Positions 1 to 7,202 of a stretch of 64,000 nucleotides of DNA are shown here, piece after piece (position 1 is the stretch's first letter; every line of letters starts with the position of its first letter). The DNA is taken from the NCBI GenBank assembly GCA_030752605.1, contig JASMDX010000064.1, positions 5,777 to 69,776 of the forward strand, in the 5' to 3' direction. A model generated the notes under the pieces. It saw only the letters and a list, made by a program, of their open reading frames with translations, had not been told where the DNA came from and searched no databases. The translations under genes and the position numbers were made by a program. The stretch is from GCA-2731375 sp002731375. GTDB taxonomy: Bacteria > Pseudomonadota > Alphaproteobacteria > GCA-2731375.

Positions 1-354
1 GCCGCTGTCGAGACTTTGTTGGAGCTGCGCGAAAAAGGCGTGATTACCGCCGTTGGGGCATCAACGAAAAATCTCGCGGCGGGGCTGGTGGCCGTGGAAC
101 AATGCGATCTGGTGATGATTACCTTGAACCCGGCGGATCAAACGCAGCAGCCGGTGTTGACGACGGCACATGACGCCGGCAAGGGGATCTTAATAAAAAA
201 GCCGTTGGATAGCGGACATCACGACAATATACCCGATGCCTTGGCGGGTTTGGTACAAGAAGCAGGTGTTAGCAGTGTCGTCGTGGGAACGATCAACCCC
301 GCTCACCTGGCCGACAATTGCACGGCCGTTCGACGGGCACTGAGCAGTGAATAA
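1..354 (+). CDS. Aldo/keto reductase, C-terminal part (5' end outside window)
   Basis: The reading frame is open from the first base, so the gene starts upstream of the window and only about 117 residues are visible. The segment GVITAVGAST followed by the strand-like DLVMITLNP, then a late GILIKKPLDSG and the closing VVVGTINPAHLADN, follow the C-terminal half of the aldo/keto reductase TIM barrel. In that family VxGxxxxxHLxxN helps bind NADP phosphate. Members reduce carbonyls with NAD(P)H in the cytoplasm; the substrate cannot be told from this fragment. The gene converges on mmcB 100 bases downstream. Confidence 0.75.
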   Translation, partial: AAVETLLELREKGVITAVGASTKNLAAGLVAVEQCDLVMITLNPADQTQQPVLTTAHDAGKGILIKKPLDSGHHDNIPDALAGLVQEAGVSSVVVGTINPAHLADNCTAVRRALSSE

Positions 355-453
355 GAAGTCGCCAAAGAAAAAGGTTCGGGCATAGGAACGATGGTAAGGC
401 GGCGGCCGGCCTGGCGCTTGGCTCCCGCCTGTTTTCCCGCCGTCCGGAAGCGG

Positions 454-894
454 TCAAGGCCCCGGGTCCTCCCAACGCCTGAGACGTTTCGCGGCTGCGC
501 GGGCAAAGCGCAGGGTAACCTCGCGCCGCCGGCTGGCATGCAGCGCCTTGGAGTTGCCAGGCGCCGGACGGGCGATATCGCCAGAATAGGCATCAGCCAG
601 AATTATTCCCGGTTCGTCAGGTAATATCTCTACTGGAAAGTCCAGGGGTACCGCGAAATAGAACAGATCGCAATAGTCGAGATATTCCGGCCATTTCTGA
701 TCCGATCTAAAATCCACCACGCTGCACTTGATCTCGACAATAGCGATGCGGCCCTTGCGGTCGATTCCGGCCAGATCGGCCCGGCGGCCGGAGCGCAGGG
801 TAAATTCGGTCAGACTGTCATAACCCAGATGGGTCAACAGCCGGCCCACGCCACGGGCCAATTTCTGTGCCGTGTCATTGCGGGGCGCCGCCAT
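454..894 (-). CDS. mmcB: MmcB family DNA repair protein
   Basis: The 146-residue protein matches the alphaproteobacterial MmcB family (formerly DUF1052), linked to DNA repair and to SOS or CtrA control in Caulobacter. It has a PD-(D/E)xK-like nuclease core: Asp40 in RRADLAG, then Glu54 and Lys56 in IAIVEIK. Next come SDQKWPEYLDYCD and a strand reading FYFAVP, both typical of the family. The C-terminal 30 residues are Arg/Ala-rich, as expected for a nucleic-acid-binding tail. It stands alone, upstream of and in the same direction as the DUF6285/phosphotransferase block but 8 bases away from it. The family call is firm; the exact role is known only by homology. Confidence 0.85.
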   Translation of the reverse strand: MAAPRNDTAQKLARGVGRLLTHLGYDSLTEFTLRSGRRADLAGIDRKGRIAIVEIKCSVVDFRSDQKWPEYLDYCDLFYFAVPLDFPVEILPDEPGIILADAYSGDIARPAPGNSKALHASRRREVTLRFARAAAKRLRRWEDPGP

Positions 895-902
895 AAAGGA
901 TG

Positions 903-1265
903 CTAACCCCGTTGGATCAGGTATTTGGGATTTGCCAGGGCGATCTTGTCCTCGGCGGTCTTGCGCAGATGGTCGAGCACCGCGCCCCGCTTGTCATCCA
1001 TCTCTCCCGAACGAATGGCTCGTGACAGGGCTGCGTTCATCTCTCCCAGGTCGCTGTCCTGACCCAACAGATCCCGCAAGCGCTCCAACTCGGCAGCATC
1101 CATGGGGCCACCTTCCGCCATGGTTCGTTCAACAATCGCCAGGGCATTAATGGCGACCCGGGTGTGAAAGGCCAGCTGCCCTTCAACATTCGGGGTAACA
1201 TGATCGGCCAGGAATTCGCGCACCGCCTCAACCAGTTCGGCGGCGGTGGGTCTATCGGTCGGCAT
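903..1265 (-). CDS. DUF6285 domain protein
   Basis: The 120-residue, mostly helical acidic protein begins MPTDRPTAAELVEAVREFL and contains FHTRVAINALAIVERT and a C-terminal KIALANPKYL. This matches DUF6285, a small family found beside acyl-CoA-dehydrogenase-associated aminoglycoside-phosphotransferase-like proteins. Here it is the last gene of a three-gene minus-strand unit with two such phosphotransferases; its start lies 18 bases after the stop of the nearer one. No catalytic residues can be pointed out. A helper or regulatory role for the phosphotransferases is inferred only from the recurrent pairing. Confidence 0.75.
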   Translation of the reverse strand: MPTDRPTAAELVEAVREFLADHVTPNVEGQLAFHTRVAINALAIVERTMAEGGPMDAAELERLRDLLGQDSDLGEMNAALSRAIRSGEMDDKRGAVLDHLRKTAEDKIALANPKYLIQRG

Positions 1266-1283
1266 TCTTAGGTCCTTCCATGC

Positions 1284-2330
1284 TCAATCAAGCAATTGCA
1301 ACAGATCGTATTCGGTTTCCGCCGCCCTACGGCCGATGCCGGCATATTCAACGGTGCGCTGCTCCCCATCAAGATGGGTAAAGCAGAGGATCATGCACAG
1401 GATGCCCCAGCGCAGGGTGCCAAAGACCTGCCAGAAGTAGATTTCCTCCGCATCAAGACGGCCACCGCCAGCTGCTTCATAACCGTCAATCATATCGGCA
1501 ACATCGCCAAAACCGCCGACGATGTTGTCGTGATAGCCATAGCGCCAGGAGCGCACGCACATCCAGCCAAGGTCGCTGCCGGGATTGCCCAGATGGGCGG
1601 ATTCCCAATCCAGCACGCCGATCAGGCCGTCCCGATCGACCAGAATATTGCCATTGCGGAAATCCCCATGGCAGAGCGCATAACGCTCGCCCGCCAATTC
1701 CAAACGTTCCTGCAACCAGCGAAAGCCGTATTCAAAACCGGCATGGGGTTGGTGAAAGGAATCCATGATGGCACGGTAATGCAGCAATTCCTCGGCCGCC
1801 GGCAAACCCCGCATGGCAGGCAGATTCTCCATAGGAATCGTGTGGAAGCGCCCAGCCGCATGGCCAATTTGATAGGCCAGCTTTGGCCGGGCGCGGGCAT
1901 AGGCATCGTCCCGTACGATCCGCCGGCCCAGGGCCTCACCCACCAGACGATGGCTAAAGAAGCCTTCAGTGGTACGTTCGGCTTTGTGTAAAAAGAACGG
2001 CACCTTGGGCATGGGCACACCGACCTCGCCGGCTAGCTGCAGCAACCGTCCCTCGACCAAGCGCCCCACGTTCAAGCGGCCTTCGGGCACGCCTTCGAAC
2101 TTCTTTTCTACCTGGCGGTCCATGGGATCGCGCTTCAAGATCAAGGGCTGGCGCGCGCCATCAGGCTTCAGGGCATCAAACGACCAGGTCTCGCGGCTGG
2201 CCCCGCCGGACAGACGGGCCAGACCCTCGACCTCGGTGCCCGTACCATATTCCTCGGCCAACCTCTCGCACAAAACCGCCGCCAACTGTTCGCCAGCGCT
2301 AAGTTTTGGGTCTTGCACCGCCTCGGCCAT
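1284..2330 (-). CDS. Phosphotransferase family protein (APH/ACAD10-11-like), copy 2
   Basis: The 348-residue protein has the choline/aminoglycoside kinase-like fold. RLSGGASRETWSF forms the nucleotide-binding front, CHGDFRNGN carries catalytic Asp213, and VLDWE carries metal-binding Asp231. The family resembles the kinase part of ACAD10/ACAD11, which phosphorylate 4-hydroxyacyl-CoAs before dehydration, and an acyl-CoA dehydrogenase lies nearby at 5861. The chosen ATG overlaps the stop of the upstream paralogue as ATGA, implying translational coupling; an upstream in-frame start would run deep into that gene. It is collinear with and clearly paralogous to its neighbour. The substrate is unknown. 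Confidence 0.85.
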   Translation of the reverse strand: MAEAVQDPKLSAGEQLAAVLCERLAEEYGTGTEVEGLARLSGGASRETWSFDALKPDGARQPLILKRDPMDRQVEKKFEGVPEGRLNVGRLVEGRLLQLAGEVGVPMPKVPFFLHKAERTTEGFFSHRLVGEALGRRIVRDDAYARARPKLAYQIGHAAGRFHTIPMENLPAMRGLPAAEELLHYRAIMDSFHQPHAGFEYGFRWLQERLELAGERYALCHGDFRNGNILVDRDGLIGVLDWESAHLGNPGSDLGWMCVRSWRYGYHDNIVGGFGDVADMIDGYEAAGGGRLDAEEIYFWQVFGTLRWGILCMILCFTHLDGEQRTVEYAGIGRRAAETEYDLLQLLD

Positions 2331-3373
2331 CAATCCACCAATTGCAACATATCGTATTCGCCCTCGATAGAACGGCGGCCAATAGAGATTTTTTCGACCG
2401 AGCGTTCCCGCCCCTCGATATGGGTAAAGGCCAGCATCATACAAATCACGCCCCAGCGCATGCAGCCAAACACTTCCCAAAAATGTAGCGTCTCCAACGA
2501 GATCCGGCCGCCGCCGCCCGCTTCATAGCCATCCAGCAAATCCTGCACCGGACCGAAACCGCCCACCGGGTTGTCGTAATAGCCATAACGCCAAGCCCGG
2601 ATACAGATCCAGCCCAGATCAGAGACAGGGTTGGCCAGATGGCCCAACTCCCAATCCAGCACCCCACGCAAACCGTCACCATCAACCAGCAGATTACCGT
2701 TGCGGTAATCGCCGTGGGAGAGGCCGATCTGATCGCCGGCCAGTTCCAGCCGCTCGCGCAGCCAATGGATGCCGTATTCAAAACCAGCGTGGGGCTGTTT
2801 CACCGAATCCATCACGGTGAGGTTATAATCCAGAGCCTCTGCCGGAGTAAATCGGCGCAGCTCCGGCAGGCGCTCTATAGGAATATTGTGAAACCGCGCC
2901 GCCGCCTCACCGCATTGAAATGCCAGTTTGGGCCGGGCATTGGCAAATTCATCCTCGCGCACGATGCGCCGGCCCAGAGCCTCGCCTTCTAAACGCTGCA
3001 TCACGAAGCCCGCCGTAGTGCACTCGTCGGCAGCCAAAAAAAACGGTACTTCCGGCACCGGCACGCCAACTTCGCCGGCCAACTGCATCAGGCGCCCCTC
3101 GGTCCAGCGGTCGACGCTAAATTTCGTGTCGGCCCCGCCCAGCTGGTTTTCCAGCTTCTCATCCAGGGGGTCACGTTTCAGGATCAACGGCTTGCGCCCG
3201 CCATTGAGCAACAAAGCGTCAAACGACCAGGTCTCCCGGCTAGCCCCGCCTGAGAGGCGCACCAGGCCATCGATTGTGGTGCCGTGGCCATAGACCTCGA
3301 TCACCCGCTCCTCCAGTACAGCGGCCAGGTTCTGGGTCTGAATTTCGCCCTTGTTTTTTGTTGTGTTAGCCAT
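2330..3373 (-). CDS. Phosphotransferase family protein (APH/ACAD10-11-like), copy 1
   Basis: The 347-residue tandem paralogue of the next gene shares long stretches such as VRLSGGASRETWSFDALL and GEALGRRIVR. Kinase landmarks are SHGDYRNGN with catalytic Asp212 and VLDWE with Asp230. The start MANTTKNK was chosen because it gives the same length as the paralogue; an upstream ATG would add only seven residues. The two copies end almost identically (RSxEGEYDMLQL against AAETEYDLLQL). This points to a local duplication followed by divergence, perhaps for two substrates or a heteromeric enzyme. It is the first gene of the DUF6285 unit. Confidence 0.85.
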   Translation of the reverse strand: MANTTKNKGEIQTQNLAAVLEERVIEVYGHGTTIDGLVRLSGGASRETWSFDALLLNGGRKPLILKRDPLDEKLENQLGGADTKFSVDRWTEGRLMQLAGEVGVPVPEVPFFLAADECTTAGFVMQRLEGEALGRRIVREDEFANARPKLAFQCGEAAARFHNIPIERLPELRRFTPAEALDYNLTVMDSVKQPHAGFEYGIHWLRERLELAGDQIGLSHGDYRNGNLLVDGDGLRGVLDWELGHLANPVSDLGWICIRAWRYGYYDNPVGGFGPVQDLLDGYEAGGGGRISLETLHFWEVFGCMRWGVICMMLAFTHIEGRERSVEKISIGRRSIEGEYDMLQLVD

Positions 3374-3472
3374 CACCGTCTGGCATCCGTCCACCCGTAA
3401 TACTATACAAGTCCATAGGATAGAGGGAGAGAGGGAAGCAAGGCAATTGGCAACAGCGATGATGAACGCCTT

Positions 3473-3772
3473 TTGCGCCTGTCACCGCAAGACAATGTGG
3501 CGGTGCTGGTCCAATCGGTCAGCCAGGGCGAGCGCCTGTTGCTGGGCGGACAAGAACTGGTGCTGCCCTCCGATTTGGCCCTGGGGCACAAGCTGGCTCT
3601 CAGGCCACTGGCGGTTGGCGATACGGTAATCAAATACGGCACGCTCATCGGCTCCATCACCCAGGCCGTCGCCGCCGGCGGGCATGTGCATAACCACAAT
3701 CTGAAAAGTGATTACATCGCCAACCATTCCGAAGATGATCCTTACGAAGCCGACCTTGAAGTGGAGCCCTAG
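3473..3772 (+). CDS. SAF-domain protein, small subunit of a UxaA-type sugar-acid dehydratase
   Basis: The 99-residue protein has the SAF fold found as the N-terminal domain or separate small subunit of altronate/galactarate dehydratases. Markers are LALGHKLALRPLAVGDTVIKYG and GGHVHNHN. It normally sits directly before the large catalytic subunit, and so it does here, but that subunit is reduced to 54 codons. The small subunit looks intact but probably has no partner. The start is uncertain. The frame is open from 3419 with no ATG or GTG before the TTG used here. An ATT at 3446, nine bases after a GAGGGA-type ribosome site, would add nine residues reading GNSDDERLL, which suits the family better. 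Confidence 0.75.
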   Translation: MRLSPQDNVAVLVQSVSQGERLLLGGQELVLPSDLALGHKLALRPLAVGDTVIKYGTLIGSITQAVAAGGHVHNHNLKSDYIANHSEDDPYEADLEVEP

Positions 3773-3774
3773 AC

Positions 3775-3939
3775 ATGATCAACGGCTATCTGCGCGCCGA
3801 CGGGCGGAAGGGCATCCGCAACATGGTCCTGGCCGTGGCCCAAGGCACCGAAAGCAATTCGGAAGCCCTGGGCCATCAGGAGTTTTGTATGAAGTACAAA
3901 CGTTTCGAAGCCATCGGCCCGGAATGTTCGCCGATCTAG
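3775..3939 (+). pseudogene. UxaA-type dehydratase large subunit, internally deleted remnant
   Basis: The ATG lies two bases after the SAF gene's stop, as in intact UxaA small/large pairs. The first 19 codons read INGYLRADGRKGIRNMVLAV, the standard start of the large subunit. The sequence then jumps straight to an extreme C-terminal motif, SNSEALGHQEF, followed by KYKRFEAIGP. Intact proteins have several hundred residues here with the catalytic and Fe-S parts. The fusion is in frame and ends at a normal stop, so it is a clean internal deletion rather than random decay. The junction lies near 3832-3842. Its stop codon shares the palindrome CTAG with the stop of the convergent peroxiredoxin gene. 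Confidence 0.75.
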
Positions 3940-4379
3940 CCTAAATCCGCCAATACCTGGTCGGGATGCTCCGCCGGGACGACGGTATCGTAGACCTTGA
4001 CGATATAGCCGTCGGGACCAATCAGAAAACTAAAGCGGGCCGGAAACGGTTTTTCCGTCTGGATCACGCCATAGGCTTCGCCCGCGACTTTCTCGGGATC
4101 GCTCAACAGATCGTAGGGAAAGTTGAACTTCTCCTGAAAGGTGCGATTATCCTCCGGGCTATCGAACGAAGCGCCCAGGATCACGGCATTCTTGGCTGTA
4201 AAGTCTTGGATTCGATCACGGAACCCTTTGCCTTCAACGGTTCAGCCAGGCGTGTCGGCCTTTGGATACCACCACAGGACCACATGGTGGCCCTTATACT
4301 GTTCCAGGGTGGTGGTTACACCCTGTTGGTTGCGCATGGAAAAGGCTGGTGCCAAATCCCCTACTTTCGGTAATGCCAT
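3936..4379 (-). CDS. BCP/PrxQ-type peroxiredoxin, probable selenoprotein (Sec46)
   Basis: Reading from the ATG at 4379 gives a full-length thioredoxin-fold peroxiredoxin of 147 residues, the usual BCP length. The only interruption is an in-frame TGA at 4242-4244, codon 46. It stands exactly where BCP proteins have the peroxidatic Cys: P39-K-A-D-T43-P-G-[UGA]-T-V-E-G. The conserved active-site Arg is at about 115 (ARFSFLI). No frameshift or other stop occurs, and no Cys exists anywhere else in the protein, so there is no resolving Cys. Such a 1-Sec enzyme would reduce hydroperoxides using an external thiol. A hairpin downstream of the UGA fits a SECIS element. Standard gene callers would report only the C-terminal 82 residues from 4184. 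The alternative is a Cys-to-stop mutation. Confidence 0.72.
4208..4226 (-). promoter_or_regulatory. Putative bacterial SECIS hairpin of the peroxiredoxin gene
   Basis: On the minus strand, GGGUUC pairs with GAAUCC to give six base pairs, one of them G-U. They enclose the seven-base loop CGUGAUC. The stem begins 19 bases and the loop 25 bases from the U of the UGA. Bacterial SECIS elements recognised by SelB lie within the coding region just after the UGA and carry a G, often GU, at the start of the apical loop; this loop has G at its second position followed by U. The pairing is visible in the sequence. Its function as a SECIS is inferred. Confidence 0.55.
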
Positions 4380-4406
4380 TTTTCTCCCCTTTTGGTTATG
4401 GCCGTC

Positions 4407-4607
4407 CTAGCTATCGAATGAAAACTTTATGCCGTCACTACACCCTGTTCGCCGCACGCCACTAGGTGAAGCGGATTGAGGTGCCTGGGATTGCGCCGGC
4501 TTGGCCGCCTCGGGGCGCTTCCCCGACAGTGCATCTAGGCGCTGCCGGTTCTTGTCCAGCAGCGCATCAAAGGCGGCAGACGAATTCCTATCCCCATCGT
4601 TACTCAT
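4407..4607 (-). CDS. Small hypothetical protein
   Basis: A 66-codon frame starts MSNDGDRNSSAAFDALL and lies 10 bases after the stop of the isochorismatase-fold gene in the same direction. A purine-rich GGATGGAGC stretch precedes the ATG. The first 35 residues are charged and helical (DKNRQRLDALSGKRPEAAKPAQ). The tail is Ser/Pro-rich and looks non-native, so the end may be frameshifted. No family is recognised. It may be a short linker gene of the same operon or a remnant. Confidence 0.4.
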   Translation of the reverse strand: MSNDGDRNSSAAFDALLDKNRQRLDALSGKRPEAAKPAQSQAPQSASPSGVRRTGCSDGIKFSFDS

Positions 4608-4617
4608 GCTCCATCCT

Positions 4618-5328
4618 CTACGCCTGGGCCTTACGGCCTTCATTCCACCAGGTCTCGAATTCCGTACGCGCCGCATCAGAAAAGCCCGACGTGGCCAAGC
4701 CGCGCAAATATTCCAACACCGCATTGCCATCAATGACGTCGCCGTATTTGGCGTCGATATCGAACAGATTGGCCTCGTGCGGGCCTTGCGCCCGGTCGCC
4801 AACACCATCGCTGACTACGATGGTGTAGTAGGCATATTGCAAGGAATCAACCGCCGAGGCACGCACACAGCCTGACGTGGTACAGCCGGTGATAACCAAT
4901 GTGTCGACGCCCTGACTGCGCAGATAGCTATCCAGATCGGTGCCGAAAAAAGAAGAGGCATAGTTCTTCGATATGACCAATTCACCCGGCAATGGCTTGA
5001 TCTGATCGTCCACCACGCAATTGGGCGAGCCCTTGCGCAGAATTCCCAGAGACGGCACTTTTTTGACGAAGACACCACCGTCGGACAGATCCTCCTTGTA
5101 TTCCACCGTGGTGTAAACGATGGGCAGACCGGATTTTCGGAACGCCGTTTGCAACTGGGCCGTCACCGCCAATTGCGAGGAAAAATCACCACCCAGGGGC
5201 GAGCTGGGATCGGTAAAGCCGACAATAAAATCTACCACCAGCAGGGCCGGCTTCCTGCCGAAGCCCGAGGACACGGCAAAGCCCTTGCTCTCATAGCTCG
5301 CCCGTGTGTCCTGTTCCCAATCCGCCAT
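4618..5328 (-). CDS. Isochorismatase-fold amidohydrolase, N-carbamoylsarcosine-amidase-like
   Basis: The 236-residue cysteine hydrolase has the family triad: Asp33 (LVVDFIVGF), Lys121 (ISKNYASSFFGT) and Cys154 (CTTSGCVRASAVD). The run VGDRAQGPHEANLFDIDAKYGDV is typical of the branch holding N-carbamoylsarcosine amidase and maleamate amidohydrolase, which release CO2/NH3 or NH3 from carbamoyl or amide substrates in the cytoplasm. With creatinase and an ATP-dependent hydantoinase pair in the same window, hydrolysis of N-carbamoylsarcosine to sarcosine is an attractive role. Other amides cannot be excluded. The fold and active site are firm; the substrate is inference. Confidence 0.82.
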   Translation of the reverse strand: MADWEQDTRASYESKGFAVSSGFGRKPALLVVDFIVGFTDPSSPLGGDFSSQLAVTAQLQTAFRKSGLPIVYTTVEYKEDLSDGGVFVKKVPSLGILRKGSPNCVVDDQIKPLPGELVISKNYASSFFGTDLDSYLRSQGVDTLVITGCTTSGCVRASAVDSLQYAYYTIVVSDGVGDRAQGPHEANLFDIDAKYGDVIDGNAVLEYLRGLATSGFSDAARTEFETWWNEGRKAQA

Positions 5329-5383
5329 GGACCGCCTCCTCGTTTTGCGGCGATTGTAACAGCTATAGGCTTCGCCGCCACCT

Positions 5384-5731
5384 TTAACCGCGATGAGCCA
5401 CTATGGCGGCGACTTCAACGGGGTGGCTCAAGGGCGACATATGCTTGGTTCTGAGGATGAGTAGATAATCGCTGCCAGGTATCTCGCGATGCAGAATTTC
5501 CGTTACCCGGCGGTCGGGCTCGCTGGTCTATTCGCCGCAGATGATCAGCGTCGGCGCGGGAATGCCGCGACAATCGCACGGTGTGGTCGGGTTCGAGAGA
5601 TTAGCCGCGAAATTGGCAATGCCACGGTTGTTGTAACCGGCAGAGCCGAACCGCATGATCTCCGCCACATCCAAGTTGGCCTGAAAGATGAAATCCAGGC
5701 TCGGTTCAACGATTTTCATATGCTGTTCCAA
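5384..5731 (-). pseudogene. Alpha/beta hydrolase remnant with in-frame TAG
   Basis: The frame from 5731 encodes MRFGSAGYNNRGIANFAANL and IPAPTLIICGE, the region before the catalytic Asp of alpha/beta hydrolases. It then meets TAG at 5528-5530. The same frame continues past the stop as TSEPDRRVTEILHREIPGS and THMSPLSHPVEVAAIV-like sequence (seen as KHMSPLSHPVEVAAIV) to a TAA at 5384. That tail is the normal hydrolase C-terminus with its catalytic His. The N-terminal half, including the nucleophile Ser, is absent. So it is a truncated gene with one nonsense codon, and no functional product is expected. Confidence 0.7.
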
Positions 5732-5860
5732 TCATATACTCAGCATTCATATTGCCCGCAAATGCACGCGGCAGCGATACCCCGTTTACACCCCATCTCA
5801 TTTTTCGGCTATGTTATCGGCAATTGCTATTTGTATCCGTAGATTAGAAGGGATGTGGCC

Positions 5861-7060
5861 ATGGATATCGCCTTTAATGCCGAGGAATTGGCATTTCGCG
5901 ACGACGTACGGGAATTTCTCGCCACCAAACTGCCAAGGGAAATCCAGGAACGCACGCGTATCGCGCCATCTTATGTGCCCTCCGATTACACCAGAAGATG
6001 GCAGAATATTCTCTACCGGCAAGGCTGGGGCGCACCGAACTGGCCGGTGGACCTTGGCGGCACGGGCTGGAACGCCATGCAAAAATATATTTATGACGCC
6101 GAATATCAGGCCGCCGACTGCCCCCGGCAAAGCCCATTTGGCATTTCCATGGTCGGGCCGGTGATCTGCGCCTTTGGCACCGATGCGCAAAAAGAACACC
6201 ACCTGGGCCCCATCATCCGAGGCGAAAAACAATGGTGCCAGGGTTATTCCGAACCGGGATCAGGCTCGGACCTGGCCTCGTTGGTGACCCGTGCCATCCC
6301 TGATGGTGACGACTATGTGGTCAACGGCTCTAAGATCTGGACCTCGCACGCCCATCATGCGGATTGGATTTTTTGTCTGGTGCGCACCAATACGGAAGTG
6401 AAGAAGCAGGAAGGGATATCCTTTCTGCTGATGGACATGACCACGCCGGGCATCACGGTGAAGCCGATCATCTCCATGGACGGCCATCATTATCTGAACG
6501 AAGTATTTTTCGACGACGTACACGTGCCGATCTCGAACCGCATTGGCGAGGAGAACAAGGGCTGGACCTATGCCAAATTCCTACTGGGTCACGAGCGCAC
6601 GGGGATCGCCGGGGTCGGCAAGTCAAAGCGCAAGGTGGAGCGCCTGAAGCAGATCGCCGGTATTGAGCGGGCCGACGGCGGCTCGGTGCTGGAAAAGGAT
6701 TCATTCAGAAGCCGGCTGAGCGAGGCAGAGGTCGCCCTGCAAGCCGTGGAGTTCACCCAATTGCGCATCCTGGCCCAGGAAAGGGCGGGCAAGCCGCCGG
6801 GGCCGGAAGCCTCAACCCTGAAAATCGGCGGCACCCAGGTGGAGCAGAGCCTGAACGAATTGATGATCGAGGCCATCGGCCATTACGCGGCACCTTATCC
6901 CGCCGACGAGTTGGACCCGGAGCGTAACGAGCCGCCCATCGGGCCCGACTACACCATTGGCCTGATGCAGGAGCGCCTGTTGCGCCGGGCCGCGACGATC
7001 TACGGCGGCAGTAACGAAATCCAGCGCGGCATCATCGCCAAGGCGGTACTGGAAATGTAG
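5861..7060 (+). CDS. Acyl-CoA dehydrogenase family protein
   Basis: The 399-residue flavoenzyme oxidises an acyl-CoA thioester at the alpha-beta bond and passes electrons to ETF. Visible landmarks are QGYSEPGSGSDLASL and the FAD-side segment YVVNGSKIWTSHAHHAD in the first half, and the C-terminal RRAATIYGGSNEIQRGIIAK, which carries the conserved ending of the family. The ATG at 5861 is preferred over the GTG two codons earlier because AGAAGG lies nine bases upstream of it. The tandem APH-type phosphotransferases plus DUF6285 nearby are frequent genomic partners of this subfamily. The chain length or substrate cannot be read from the sequence. Confidence 0.92.
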   Translation: MDIAFNAEELAFRDDVREFLATKLPREIQERTRIAPSYVPSDYTRRWQNILYRQGWGAPNWPVDLGGTGWNAMQKYIYDAEYQAADCPRQSPFGISMVGPVICAFGTDAQKEHHLGPIIRGEKQWCQGYSEPGSGSDLASLVTRAIPDGDDYVVNGSKIWTSHAHHADWIFCLVRTNTEVKKQEGISFLLMDMTTPGITVKPIISMDGHHYLNEVFFDDVHVPISNRIGEENKGWTYAKFLLGHERTGIAGVGKSKRKVERLKQIAGIERADGGSVLEKDSFRSRLSEAEVALQAVEFTQLRILAQERAGKPPGPEASTLKIGGTQVEQSLNELMIEAIGHYAAPYPADELDPERNEPPIGPDYTIGLMQERLLRRAATIYGGSNEIQRGIIAKAVLEM

Positions 7061-7202
7061 GACGGCGTGAGGCAGGCGCGGCGTTCTATTTTAGGAACAA
7101 AGCAAGCCCTGATCAAACTATTTGCAACTCCGCTCATTGGAACTCGAACGAGTTAAGTCCTCGACGAGTTTTGCCGCCATGTCAGCTTTGCCTCGGGCTC
7201 AT

